The position numbers and the translations under genes are program-made. From Saccharothrix sp. NRRL B-16314 (lineage in GTDB: Bacteria; Actinomycetota; Actinomycetes; Mycobacteriales; Pseudonocardiaceae), in contig NZ_JNXC01000008.1 in NCBI RefSeq assembly GCF_000716595.1, forward strand, positions 62,001-126,000: 64,000 nt of DNA, written 5' to 3'. Below the pieces are notes generated by a model that saw only the letters and a program-made list of their open reading frames with translations, made no database searches and had not been told where the DNA came from. The number at the start of each line of letters is the position of its first letter. Within the stretch, counting starts at the first letter, position 1. This document shows positions 1 through 9,200 of the stretch, one piece after another.

Positions 1-1299
1 GTGATCGCGGCGGTGCCGGCGCTCGCACTGGCCGGTTGCGGTGTCGGCGACGACGGTTCGGCCGAGGCCGGTGGCAGTCGACCGGCGGGCGCGAACGTGA
101 CGATCCGGGTGCCCGCCGACGCGCCGACGATCTCCGCCGCGGTGTCCCTCGCCCAGTCCGGCGACCTCGTGCTGGTCGCGCCGGGCGTCTACCACGAGTC
201 GGTCAAGGTCGACACGGCCCGCGTGACCCTCCGCGGCGAGTCGCGGGACGCGGTCGTCATCGACGGGCAGCTGCGGCAGCCCAACGGCGTCGTCGTCACC
301 GCTCCCGGTGTGGCGGTGGAGAACCTGACCGTGAAGAACAACACGCACAACGGCGTCCTGGTCACCGGTTCGGCCAGGGCCGCCGCCGGCACCCCGGGCA
401 GCGGCGGCTACGACACCGGCGACGAGCCGGTCACCTTCCTGAAGTCGTTCCTGGTCTCCCACGTCACCGCGACCCGCAACGGCCTGTACGGCATCTACGC
501 GTTCTCCGCGCAGGACGGCGTGATCGAGCACTCGTACGCGTCGGGTTCGGCGGACTCCGGCATCTACGTCGGCCAGTGCAAGCCGTGCCGGATCGTGGTG
601 CGGGACAACATCGCCGAGCTGAACGCCGTCGGTTACGAGGGCACCAACGCCAGCGGTGACGTGTACGTGGTCGGCAACCGCCTCGTCGGCAACCGGGTGG
701 GGCTCACCACCAGCTCCGACCACCAGGAGAAGCTGTTGCCGCAGCAGGGCTCGGTCGTCGCCGGCAACCTGGTCGCGGCCAACCAGCAGGCGTCGACCCC
801 CGAGCAGGCCGACGGCGGGTGGGGCATCGGGATCGGCATCGACGGCGGCAGTGACAACCAGGTCGTCCGCAACCGGGTCGAGGGCAACGCCGACGCGGGC
901 CTGGTGATCACCGCGACCGCCGACATCCCGCCGAACGGCAACCAGGTCGCCGGCAACGCGTTCGCGGCCAACGGCGTCGACGTCGGCTGGGTGTTCCCCA
1001 CCGCCACCAGGGGACGCGGGAACTGCCTGCGCGACAACGTCCTCACGACGACCGCGCCCGACCGGCTCGTGACGACCGCGGCCTGCCCGGCCGCCGACCA
1101 GTCACCGTCCGGCACGTGGGCGCGACCGAAGCCACCGCGCGGCATCCCGTTCACCGACGTGGCCGCGCCTCCCGTGCAGCCGCAGTCCCCCACCGCCACC
1201 ACCGAGGTCCCAGCCGTTCCGACCCTGCCGGACGTCGAGAAGATCCCGCTGCCCTCGACAGCGCTGCTCGCCGAAGCCGCACTGATGCGGACAGCCTGA
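1..1299 (+). CDS. Beta-helix repeat lipoprotein, 5' end probably outside window
   Basis: The predicted protein has an LAGC lipobox at residues 10-13, so Cys13 would be lipidated and the protein held on the outer face of the membrane. Only 12 residues precede this Cys and none is basic, so the true start probably lies upstream of the window. From about residue 35 it shows right-handed parallel beta-helix character (NosD/PbH1 style): repeated G-N-x-V, N-x-V and 'NNTHNGV'-like turns with many Asn and Gly residues, through about residue 350. A Pro/Thr-rich tail ends the protein. This fold is typical of surface carbohydrate-binding or carbohydrate-cleaving proteins and of some copper-maturation proteins. 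No catalytic residues can be assigned, so the function is unknown. It converges on the next gene with only 7 bases between stops. Confidence 0.8.
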   Translation: MIAAVPALALAGCGVGDDGSAEAGGSRPAGANVTIRVPADAPTISAAVSLAQSGDLVLVAPGVYHESVKVDTARVTLRGESRDAVVIDGQLRQPNGVVVTAPGVAVENLTVKNNTHNGVLVTGSARAAAGTPGSGGYDTGDEPVTFLKSFLVSHVTATRNGLYGIYAFSAQDGVIEHSYASGSADSGIYVGQCKPCRIVVRDNIAELNAVGYEGTNASGDVYVVGNRLVGNRVGLTTSSDHQEKLLPQQGSVVAGNLVAANQQASTPEQADGGWGIGIGIDGGSDNQVVRNRVEGNADAGLVITATADIPPNGNQVAGNAFAANGVDVGWVFPTATRGRGNCLRDNVLTTTAPDRLVTTAACPAADQSPSGTWARPKPPRGIPFTDVAAPPVQPQSPTATTEVPAVPTLPDVEKIPLPSTALLAEAALMRTA

Positions 1300-1306
1300 A
1301 CGGCGC

Positions 1307-2110
1307 CTAACCCGCCGGGGTGACGCCCGGCGCCGGCTGGACCGGGACGTACTCCCCGGCGCCGAGGTCGATGACCACCGGCTGCGGCTCGGAGTCCACA
1401 TCGGCCTCGACGCGGTGCATGGTGCCGTCCGAGTCGATCCAGTAGCGCACGTTCCCCGTGGTGCCGGGCTTCCCGCGCGCGGCCGGACCGGACATGACGT
1501 CCACCCGGTGGCCCCTCACCTCGTCCTGGCCGACCCACGAAGCACCGTTCTGGGGCAGGAGTTCGGCGTTGTCCGGCCGGTCGCTGCCGAGGCTCAGCGC
1601 GATGAGCAGCGCGCTGTCCAACGAGCTGCCGGACTTCTGCAGCGGACGTCGGTGCCACTCCGACGCCGGCGGCGATGCCGGCGCTTCCACCGGCGCATCC
1701 CCCATCGGGTGGACGAACACGGTGGTAGTGGTCCACTGGATCAGCCCGTCACTGGACGTGTCGCGCCCGGAGCCGCGCACCACCCCATAACCGAGTCCCG
1801 CTCGGTAATCCACGGACCCGGTGACGACCAGGCCTCCGGCGGTGGTGGGCACGGTGATCGTCACCGCGCGGCCACCCGCCTCGTAGTTGCGGAATCGCGT
1901 GATCGCCAGCCGGTTCACCTCGTCCGAGGTCAGCGCGCGCGGATCGGCTGTCCCGGAAGGGGAATCCAGCACGACGAACGTGGTAACCCCGATTACTGCG
2001 GCCACCACAACGCCCACTACGCTTATGATCCATCGTCGCTGTGACCGCCGACGCTGCGGGAAGGGTCGCCGGACTCGCACGTTAGGCACGCGCCGGGATG
2101 CTAACAGCAA
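1307..2110 (-). CDS. Single-pass membrane-anchored hypothetical protein
   Basis: 267 residues. The N-terminus is very basic (repeated Arg up to about residue 26) and is followed by one hydrophobic segment (residues about 28-48). A soluble domain of about 215 residues without Cys or an obvious catalytic motif follows, giving N-in, C-out topology. The outer domain has alternating beta-type sequence similar in style to LppX/LprG-like or DUF-type actinobacterial sensor or lipid-binding ectodomains, but I cannot assign a family. The listed start is a TTG with an AAGGTG ribosome site about 9 bases upstream; a GTG seven codons downstream (2089) is an alternative but has no clear ribosome site. It is transcribed divergently from the LAxTG surface protein gene at 2211. 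Confidence 0.65.
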   Translation of the reverse strand: MLLASRRVPNVRVRRPFPQRRRSQRRWIISVVGVVVAAVIGVTTFVVLDSPSGTADPRALTSDEVNRLAITRFRNYEAGGRAVTITVPTTAGGLVVTGSVDYRAGLGYGVVRGSGRDTSSDGLIQWTTTTVFVHPMGDAPVEAPASPPASEWHRRPLQKSGSSLDSALLIALSLGSDRPDNAELLPQNGASWVGQDEVRGHRVDVMSGPAARGKPGTTGNVRYWIDSDGTMHRVEADVDSEPQPVVIDLGAGEYVPVQPAPGVTPAG

Positions 2111-2210
2111 TGCGTTTCACACCTTGATTCACCCAATCGTATGGCACACGTGTACTCGCAATTCTGGTTGTCTATACCGGATTACGACTACTTCCGCAGG
2201 GGGAACAGCG

Positions 2211-4712
2211 ATGATCCGGACAACCCGGACGCGCACGGGTCGGTCGGCGCGGGTAGGGCTGACGGGTCTGTTGCTGGTGACCAGCGCGATCACCGGGGGA
2301 ACAGCCGGCACGGCCGCGGCGTCGGCGACGGACGGCACGCTGACCGTCCAGGTGTTGCGCGACTTCTTCGGCACCGGCGTCATCAACACGACGATGGACG
2401 TGCCGCAGCAGGGCATGAACGTCGACGTCTCCGACCGGGAAGGCCACCACGTCGCCGGCGTCACTGACGCCACCGGCAAGGTCGTGGTGCCGCCGTCGAC
2501 CGCCCTGACCGGCGGTCACTACCGCGTCGACGTCACCGTCCCGGAGCCGTACAGCGACTACCTGCGGGCGGCACCGGCGTCCACGGCGACCAACCACTTC
2601 GACAGCTTCACCACGTTCGTGGACGTGTCGGACGGCAAGGACGACTCGGTGATCACCGGCGTCTGGAACCCGGTCCACTACGCGCTGCCGGACGCCCGGT
2701 ACTTCGTGCCCGTCCAGAACGGCGGCAACGGGACGGACACCCGGGCGCTGGTGGCGTTCGGGGTGGACACCCGCGGCACGTGCCCGCAGGACGTCGCGTG
2801 CCCGACCGTGCTCGCCACCCAGGCGCAGGTCGGCACGACGTTCGGCCTGGCCTACGACAAGGACCGGCGTCGGCTGTTCCAGAGCGCGTTCGCCCGGCGG
2901 CACACGCTGTACGGGCCGGAGGGCGGTGACGCGATCTACACCGTGCCGGTCGACGGCGGCGGCGCGCCGGCCCTGTTCGCGAAGGTCGCGGGCGCCACGG
3001 TGACGCCGCACGACACCGACTACCTCATCAAGGACGCCGGGTTCACCGACGCGCCAGGCAAGGAGGGCATCGGCGGTCTGGCCCTGTCGGAGGACGGCTC
3101 CACGCTGCACGCGGTGAACCTGCTGACCCGGACCCTCGTCAGCTTCGACGCCACCGGGTCGGTGGCCGCGGCTCCCTCGGCCACGGTGCCGATCCCGGAC
3201 CCCGGCTGCGCCGCGTCCACCGACTGGCGGCCGTTCGCCGTCACCGCGCACGACAGCACCCTCTACGTCGGCGGTGTGTGCAGCGCGGAGAGCACGCAGG
3301 ACCGAGCGGACCTGCGGGCCGTGGTCTACGCCTACGACGGCACGCAGTTCACCGCGGTGCTGACCCAGCCGCTCGGCTTCGAGCGCGGCGTGATCATCGC
3401 CGGCCGGGTCGGCCCCGACGGCCAGGGCAACCACTGGAACCCCTGGGACACCGACCTGTCGCGGTGGGACGAGCACGACCTGACCGGCGGCGGCGCGATG
3501 ATCGACCCGCAGCCGCACCTGGCCAGCCTGGCCTTCGCGCGCGACGGGTCCATGATCCTCGGGTTCCGCGACCGGTTCATGGACGTGGTGGGCTGGGGCG
3601 CGCTGGACCCGCGTCCGGGCAACAACGCCACCCAGAACGGCTTCTCCGGCGGCGACATCGCCATGGCCTGCGCCAACCCCGGCGGCGGCTACTCCTGGGA
3701 GGGCACCGGGAACTGCGCCGACCACACGACCGGGCTGGACGACGGCGTCCAGGAGGACGCCGTGGTCGAGTACTTCCCGGGCGACTACTTCTCCCAGCAG
3801 GGCCCGGCCGGACGCGCGGCGCACCAGGAAGCGGCGCAGGGTGCGGTCGCCTACATCCCGCAGCAGCCGTGGGCCGTCAGCACGCAGATGGACCCGACCG
3901 TCAACGTCGCCGCCGGCGGCACCGGCTACTACCACACGACGACCGGTGAGGGCCCCGGCCACAACCCGACCGCCAACGCCTACGAGTTCGTCGGCCAGAA
4001 CCAGAACGGGTTCGGCAAGGCGGGCGGGCTGGGCGCCATCGCGTACCAGGCGGCGAACGCGCCGATCCAGATCGGCAACCTGGTGTGGTTCGACGGCGAC
4101 CGCAACGGCGTCCAGGACCCGGCGGACGTGCGGCTGCCGGGCGCGACGATCAACCTGCTGGACGCCTCCGGCAAGCAGGTCGCCACGACCAAGACCGACG
4201 CGGCGGGCGAGTACTACTTCGGCGGTGTCGGCGCGGCCTACGAGTTGACGCCGGGCGCGGAGTACACCGTGCAGTTCAACGTCTGCACCGCGAACACCGG
4301 CAAGGTGCCGAGCCAGCCGCCCGCCGCCGACCTGCGGTTCACGCTGCCGGTCGTCGGTGAGGACCGGGTGCACGACTCCAACGTGGTCCCACCGACCACA
4401 GGGCCGCTGTGCAGCGGTTTCGCGCCGGTCACGGCACCGGCCAACGCCGGGGAGGTCGATCACACCATCGACGCCGGCGTCCACATCCCCCAGCCGCAGC
4501 CGACCACGACGACGCCACCGCCGACGACGACCACGGAGCCGACGACACCGGCTCCGACCACGACGGCGCCGGCCGCCAAGGACCCGGGTTCGCTCGCGCA
4601 GACCGGTGTCTCCGGCGGTCTGCCGTGGGTGGCGCTGCTCGGTGTGCTGGTCCTCGGAGCGGGTGGGGCACTGGCGTTCGCCAGCCGGAAACGCCGCGCC
4701 CAGCAGGACTGA
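2211..4712 (+). CDS. LAxTG sortase-anchored surface protein with SdrD_B-like domain
   Basis: 833 residues from ATG 2211, which follows a GGGGGA ribosome site; the open frame extends further upstream but without signal-peptide character. A signal peptide occupies about residues 1-38, ending in an Ala-rich cleavage region. A long extracellular region with propeller-like repeats (for example 'GLAYD', 'LALSEDG') covers about 45-610. An SdrD_B/Cna-B-like domain follows from about residue 618 (motif 'IGNLVWFDGDRNGVQD'). Then comes a Thr/Pro-rich wall spacer, LAQTG at 795-799, a hydrophobic segment and an Arg/Lys-rich tail. LAxTG is the signal read by actinobacterial class E sortases, so the protein should be covalently attached to peptidoglycan. 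No enzymatic motif is visible. A strong terminator follows the stop. Confidence 0.85.
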   Translation: MIRTTRTRTGRSARVGLTGLLLVTSAITGGTAGTAAASATDGTLTVQVLRDFFGTGVINTTMDVPQQGMNVDVSDREGHHVAGVTDATGKVVVPPSTALTGGHYRVDVTVPEPYSDYLRAAPASTATNHFDSFTTFVDVSDGKDDSVITGVWNPVHYALPDARYFVPVQNGGNGTDTRALVAFGVDTRGTCPQDVACPTVLATQAQVGTTFGLAYDKDRRRLFQSAFARRHTLYGPEGGDAIYTVPVDGGGAPALFAKVAGATVTPHDTDYLIKDAGFTDAPGKEGIGGLALSEDGSTLHAVNLLTRTLVSFDATGSVAAAPSATVPIPDPGCAASTDWRPFAVTAHDSTLYVGGVCSAESTQDRADLRAVVYAYDGTQFTAVLTQPLGFERGVIIAGRVGPDGQGNHWNPWDTDLSRWDEHDLTGGGAMIDPQPHLASLAFARDGSMILGFRDRFMDVVGWGALDPRPGNNATQNGFSGGDIAMACANPGGGYSWEGTGNCADHTTGLDDGVQEDAVVEYFPGDYFSQQGPAGRAAHQEAAQGAVAYIPQQPWAVSTQMDPTVNVAAGGTGYYHTTTGEGPGHNPTANAYEFVGQNQNGFGKAGGLGAIAYQAANAPIQIGNLVWFDGDRNGVQDPADVRLPGATINLLDASGKQVATTKTDAAGEYYFGGVGAAYELTPGAEYTVQFNVCTANTGKVPSQPPAADLRFTLPVVGEDRVHDSNVVPPTTGPLCSGFAPVTAPANAGEVDHTIDAGVHIPQPQPTTTTPPPTTTTEPTTPAPTTTAPAAKDPGSLAQTGVSGGLPWVALLGVLVLGAGGALAFASRKRRAQQD

Positions 4713-4740
4713 AAGTCCGGTCTCGGACACCTGAGCCAAT

Positions 4741-4783
4741 GCCGACAGGGCGGGCGGTCACGTCGACCGCCCGCCCTGTCGGC
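4741..4783. terminator. Rho-independent-type hairpin after the surface protein gene
   Basis: Perfect 18-bp inverted repeat (4741-4758 and 4766-4783) with a 7-base loop, 28 bases after the stop at 4712. It has no T-run, as is usual in actinomycetes. Confidence 0.9.
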
Positions 4784-5205
4784 GTTGCATTGGAATTCCA
4801 CTGGGTCGCGATCCCGGAATTCCCACCCCTATCAGCCGTTGCGGCCTCGCCGGCTTTTCCGCTATGCGCGCGCGTCCCCATCGGAATCCTTCCGGTAACC
4901 CGGCGCGTGCTCGCAAGACCTGACACGGACTGTCCGGTCCGTTAGGCCACTTGGCCCTTCACTTTTGTTGAAACCATGCATAAGTTGCAGATGGTTGACG
5001 CGAAAGACTGCCATCTCGCCGAACCGCTGACTGGACCACCACGACCTTCGACGTCGTCCGCGCGACCACGCGGCGGACGGCTTGTTCGACGCGCCGGGAA
5101 TACGCGGGCCGTTCATTCCGCGAGCCGCCTGTTCCCGCTCCCCGTCGTACCCTCACCCACTCCGACGCCGTTTTCGCACGCATTCCGTCGACCGGATGGA
5201 GAACG
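4784..5205. other. Intergenic region upstream of the laccase operon
   Basis: About 420 bases with no convincing coding frame. It contains an AT-richer patch (about 4960-4995) that is unusual for this genome and holds an imperfect palindrome (AACCAT at 4972-4977 and ATGGTT at 4991-4996). This is the most likely place for the laccase promoter, but no clear -35/-10 pair could be assigned. Confidence 0.4.
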
Positions 5206-6261
5206 ATGGACGAGCACGACCGACCCGGCTGGTTCACCAGGCTCGTGTCCCGTCGCACCGTGCTGGCGACCGGCACGGCAGGACTGGCCGTGCCCGCCGC
5301 CCTGGCGCTGGGACCGGCGTCCTCCCGGCACGCCGCCAGTGCGCAGACGGGTGTGGTCAAGAAGGTCACCCTGTACGCGGAAGCCCTGCCCGACAACCAG
5401 TACGGGTACGGACTCGCACCCGGCCAGGCCACGATCCCCGGTCCGGTCCTGGAGATCTACGAGGGCGACACGCTGGAAGTCACCCTGGTCAACAACACCG
5501 ACCGGCGGATGTCCATCCACCCGCACGGCGTCGATTACGGCGTCGAGTCCGACGGCAGCCCGCTCAACGCCTCCTTCAACAACCCCGGCGAGACGCGCAC
5601 GTACACCTGGCGCTCACGGGAGATGGTGGCCACGGCGGGGAGGCGGCTGATGCCGGGCAACGCGGGCTACTGGCACTACCACGACCACGCCATGGGCACC
5701 GACCACGGCTCCCTGGGCATCGCCCGGGGGCTGTACGGCGCGCTGGTCGTGCGCCGCCGGGGCGACATCCTGCCGGACAAGCAGTTCACCGTCGTGTTCA
5801 ACGAGATGACGATCAACAACCGGGTCGCGCCGGACACGCCGATGTTCGAGGCGAACCTCGGCCAGCGGGTGGAGTGGGTCGCGATCGGGCACGGCAACCA
5901 GTTCCACACCTTCCACCTGCACGCGCACCGGTGGGCCGACAACCGCACGGGGATGCTCGAAGGCCTGTCCGACCCCAGCCAGGTGATCGACAACAAGGAC
6001 CTCAACCCCGGCAGCTCGTTCGGGTTCCAGGTGATGGCGGGCGAGGGCGTCGGCCCGGGCGCGTGGATGTACCACTGCCACGTGCAGAGCCACTCGGAGA
6101 CCGGGATGTCCGGGATCTTCCTCGTGCGCAACGCCGACGGCACCATGCCGCCCGGCGCGCAGGAGGCGATCGACCGGTTCCGCGGGCACGACCACGGCGC
6201 GGCAGCCGGACGAGGACCTGCCCGGGGGCACGGGCAGCACCAGCACTCGCCATCGCGATGA
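5206..6261 (+). CDS. Two-domain (small) laccase-type multicopper oxidase, Tat-exported
   Basis: 351 residues. The N-terminus carries a twin-arginine signal (S-R-R-T-V-L at about 15-20 followed by a hydrophobic stretch), so it is exported folded with copper bound. All four copper-binding motifs of multicopper oxidases are visible: HPHG (about 105), HYHDH (about 152), HTFHLH (about 230) and HCHVQSH (about 290). The length and the presence of only two cupredoxin domains match the trimeric small laccases of Streptomyces (SLAC/EpoA type). These oxidise phenolics or metals and reduce O2 to water. It is first in a rightward run with the sugar-dehydrogenase mosaic and the cupredoxin gene, suggesting an extracellular copper-linked redox set. 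The C-terminal tail is His-rich. Confidence 0.93.
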   Translation: MDEHDRPGWFTRLVSRRTVLATGTAGLAVPAALALGPASSRHAASAQTGVVKKVTLYAEALPDNQYGYGLAPGQATIPGPVLEIYEGDTLEVTLVNNTDRRMSIHPHGVDYGVESDGSPLNASFNNPGETRTYTWRSREMVATAGRRLMPGNAGYWHYHDHAMGTDHGSLGIARGLYGALVVRRRGDILPDKQFTVVFNEMTINNRVAPDTPMFEANLGQRVEWVAIGHGNQFHTFHLHAHRWADNRTGMLEGLSDPSQVIDNKDLNPGSSFGFQVMAGEGVGPGAWMYHCHVQSHSETGMSGIFLVRNADGTMPPGAQEAIDRFRGHDHGAAAGRGPARGHGQHQHSPSR

Positions 6262-6294
6262 CCTCGTGGCCAGGCCACGACGAAGGAGTGAGGG

Positions 6295-9200
6295 ATGAGG
6301 CCAGGGATCTCTTCAGGCGGACGACGCGGGAGAAGGGCGTTGTCGGCGGTGACCGCCGCGGTGGTGCTGATCGGCGGATCACCCGGCTACGCGACCGCTT
6401 CCCCGGCGGTGCCGTCGCCGCCGACCACCACCGCTGCCGCGCCGACGTCGGTGCTGGTCTTCCACGGCCCGGCCGACGAGCAGCAGGACCCGGTCGCCCG
6501 CGCCACGCAGGCGTTCCGCGACATCGGGGCGGCCAACGGCATCACCGTCGACGAGTCGTCCGACCCCGCCGCCTTCACCGCGGACAACCTCGCCGGGTAC
6601 CGCGGTGTGGTGTTCCTGTCCGCGGCGGGCGTGACGTTCAGCCGTGACCAGGAAGCGGTGCTGCGCGACTACATGAAGGCCGGCGGTGGCTTCCTCGGCG
6701 TGGCCGACGCCGCGAAGGCGCAGCCCGAGTCCGCCTGGTTCACCGGCCTCATCGGCACCCGGCCCGTGGGCACCAACGCCACTCCCGAGACGGTGAACGC
6801 GGTGACGGCGAGCGGCGAGAACCCGCCGAACGAGACCAAGGAGATGCTGGCCGACGGCAAACCGGAGACCAAGTGGCTGGTCCGGAGCCAGACGCCGTGG
6901 GCGGCCTACCGACTGCCCGCGGCCGTCGCGGTGAACCGCTACGCGCTCACCTCGGCCAACGACGCGCCGGGCCGTGACCCGAAGGACTGGACGCTCCAGG
7001 GTTCCGCCGACGGCACGACCTGGACCGACCTCGACCGCCAGACCGGCCAGGCGTTCCAGGAGCGCTACCAGAGCCGGACGTTCACCATCGCCGAACCGCG
7101 GTCGTTCCAGCACTACCGCCTGAGCGTCACGGCCAACTCGGGCGAGCCGATCACCCAGCTGGCCGACCTGCGCCTGTTCTCCGGTGACCCCACGCCCGTG
7201 CCGGACCCGGACGTGCACCGGTCCGTGGTGAACCTCGTCGACCGGCAGCACCCGGCCAACGAGGGCCTGCCGCTGAACATCACCCGGTCGGACCGCTGGT
7301 ACAACTGGACGCCCAGCCCCGTCGGCACCGTGCACGCGGTCGCGCAGGTCGAGGAGCGGCACTACGACCCCGGTCCCGGCGCGAACGGCCCGTTCCACCC
7401 GGTGTCCTGGTGCCGCGACTACGAAGGCGGGCGATCCTTCTACACCGGCATGGGCCACACCGAGGACGGTTACGGCGAGGACGCCTTCCGCCGCCACCTG
7501 ACCGGCGCTCTCCAGTGGACGACCGGCCTGGTGCGCGGCGACTGCCAGGCCACCATCGCGGCGAACTACCGGATCGAGCGGTTGACCGCGGCCAACCAGA
7601 CCGGTCGGCTCGACCAGATCGGCGAGCCGCACGGCCTGACCGTCACCCCGGACGGCACCGTGCTCTACGTCGGCAAGGCCGCCTGCCCGACCGGCCCGGT
7701 CGTCGACTGGGCCGACCCCGAGGTGGGCCTGGGCTGCGGCACGATCCACCAGTTCGAGCCCGCCACCAAGCAGGTGAAGCTGCTGGCGACGCTGCCGGTG
7801 ATGGGCAACCGGGGCAGCGGCACCGAGCTGGTCAAGAACGAGGAGGGCCTGCTCGGCATCGTGCCCGACCCCGGGTTCGCCGCGAACGGCCGGCTCTACG
7901 TCTACTGGATGCCGCACGACACCGTCGACCGGGAGAAGCGGACCGGCAAGCGGACCGTCTCCCGGCTGACCTACGACCACACGTCCCAGACGATCGACCT
8001 CGCCACCCGCAAGGACCTGCTCCAGTGGGAGGTCCAGCAGCACAGCTGCTGCCACGCGGGCGGCGGCATGGCGTTCGACGCCAAGGGCAACCTGTACGTG
8101 GGTTCCGGTGACAGCAACTCCTCCCTGGGGTCGCAGGGCTACTCCGGCAACAACTGGACCGCGGAGTGGCAGGGGCTGTCCTTCCAGGACGCCCGTCGCA
8201 CGGCCGGCAACACCAACGACCTCAACGGCAAGATCCTCCGCATCCACCCCGAGCCGGACGGCACGTACACGATCCCGCCGGGCAACCTCTTCGCGCCCGG
8301 CGTCGAGAAGACCCGACCGGAGATCTACGTGATGGGCGTGCGCAACATCTCGCGCCTCCAGGTCGACCCCGTCACCCAGTGGCTGACCGCGGCGTGGGTC
8401 GGTCCGGACGCGAACGTGCCCAGCCCTGAACTGGGTCCGGCCAAGTACGAGACCGCGACCATCATCACCGAGGCGGGCAACCACGGGTGGCCCTACTGCA
8501 TGGGCAACAAGCAGCCGTACCGCGACCGGAGCACCACCGACGCGACCGTGCTCACCGGGTGGTACGACTGCGACGCGCCGAAGAACCACTCACCGCGCAA
8601 CACCGGGTTGGTCGACCTGCCGCCGGTCAAGAACAACATGATCTGGTACGCGCCGGGCGGCGGCGGTCCGGTCTTCCCGGCCCGCCCGGACGGCAGCGGC
8701 ATCCCGACCTACAACCCCGCCGACGCCACCTACACGCAGCCGTACCTGCGTGGCGGCGGCCAGGCGATCATGACCGGCCCGACCTACCACCGGGAGCTGG
8801 TCGACACCGGCAGCGGTGTCGCGTGGCCGGAGTACTGGGACGACAAGTGGTTCATCGGCGACCAGTCCAACTCGGCCAACCGGGTCGCGGTGACCGTCGA
8901 CCCGGCCGGCGTGCCGACCGCCGCTCCCCCGCCCTTCGCCGAGACCCTGCGCGCGATCATCCCCGGCGGCCTCGGCAACGACCGGGTGCAGAGCTGGATG
9001 GACGCGAAGTTCGGCCGGGACGGCGCGCTCTACCTGCTCGACTACGGCGGCGGGTTCTTCAGCCTGCACGCGAACCAGAAGCTGGTCCGGATCACCTACC
9101 GGGGCGGTGCCAAGACACCGGCGCCGGCCGCGACCTCCGTCGCGGTGCAGGACAAGCCGCTGACCGTCGCCTTCACCGGCTCGCGGTCCGGCGGGGTGTC

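Noticed and set aside
2172..4739. 855-residue open frame on the minus strand opposite the LAxTG protein gene
   Set aside because: It is a GC-driven shadow: Arg/Gly/Val-rich, no domains, no ribosome site, and it lies exactly antisense to a well-supported gene.
4972..4996. Short palindrome (AACCAT...ATGGTT) upstream of the laccase
   Set aside because: Only 6 bases per arm with a 13-base gap; too weak to call an operator, so noted only in the intergenic entry.
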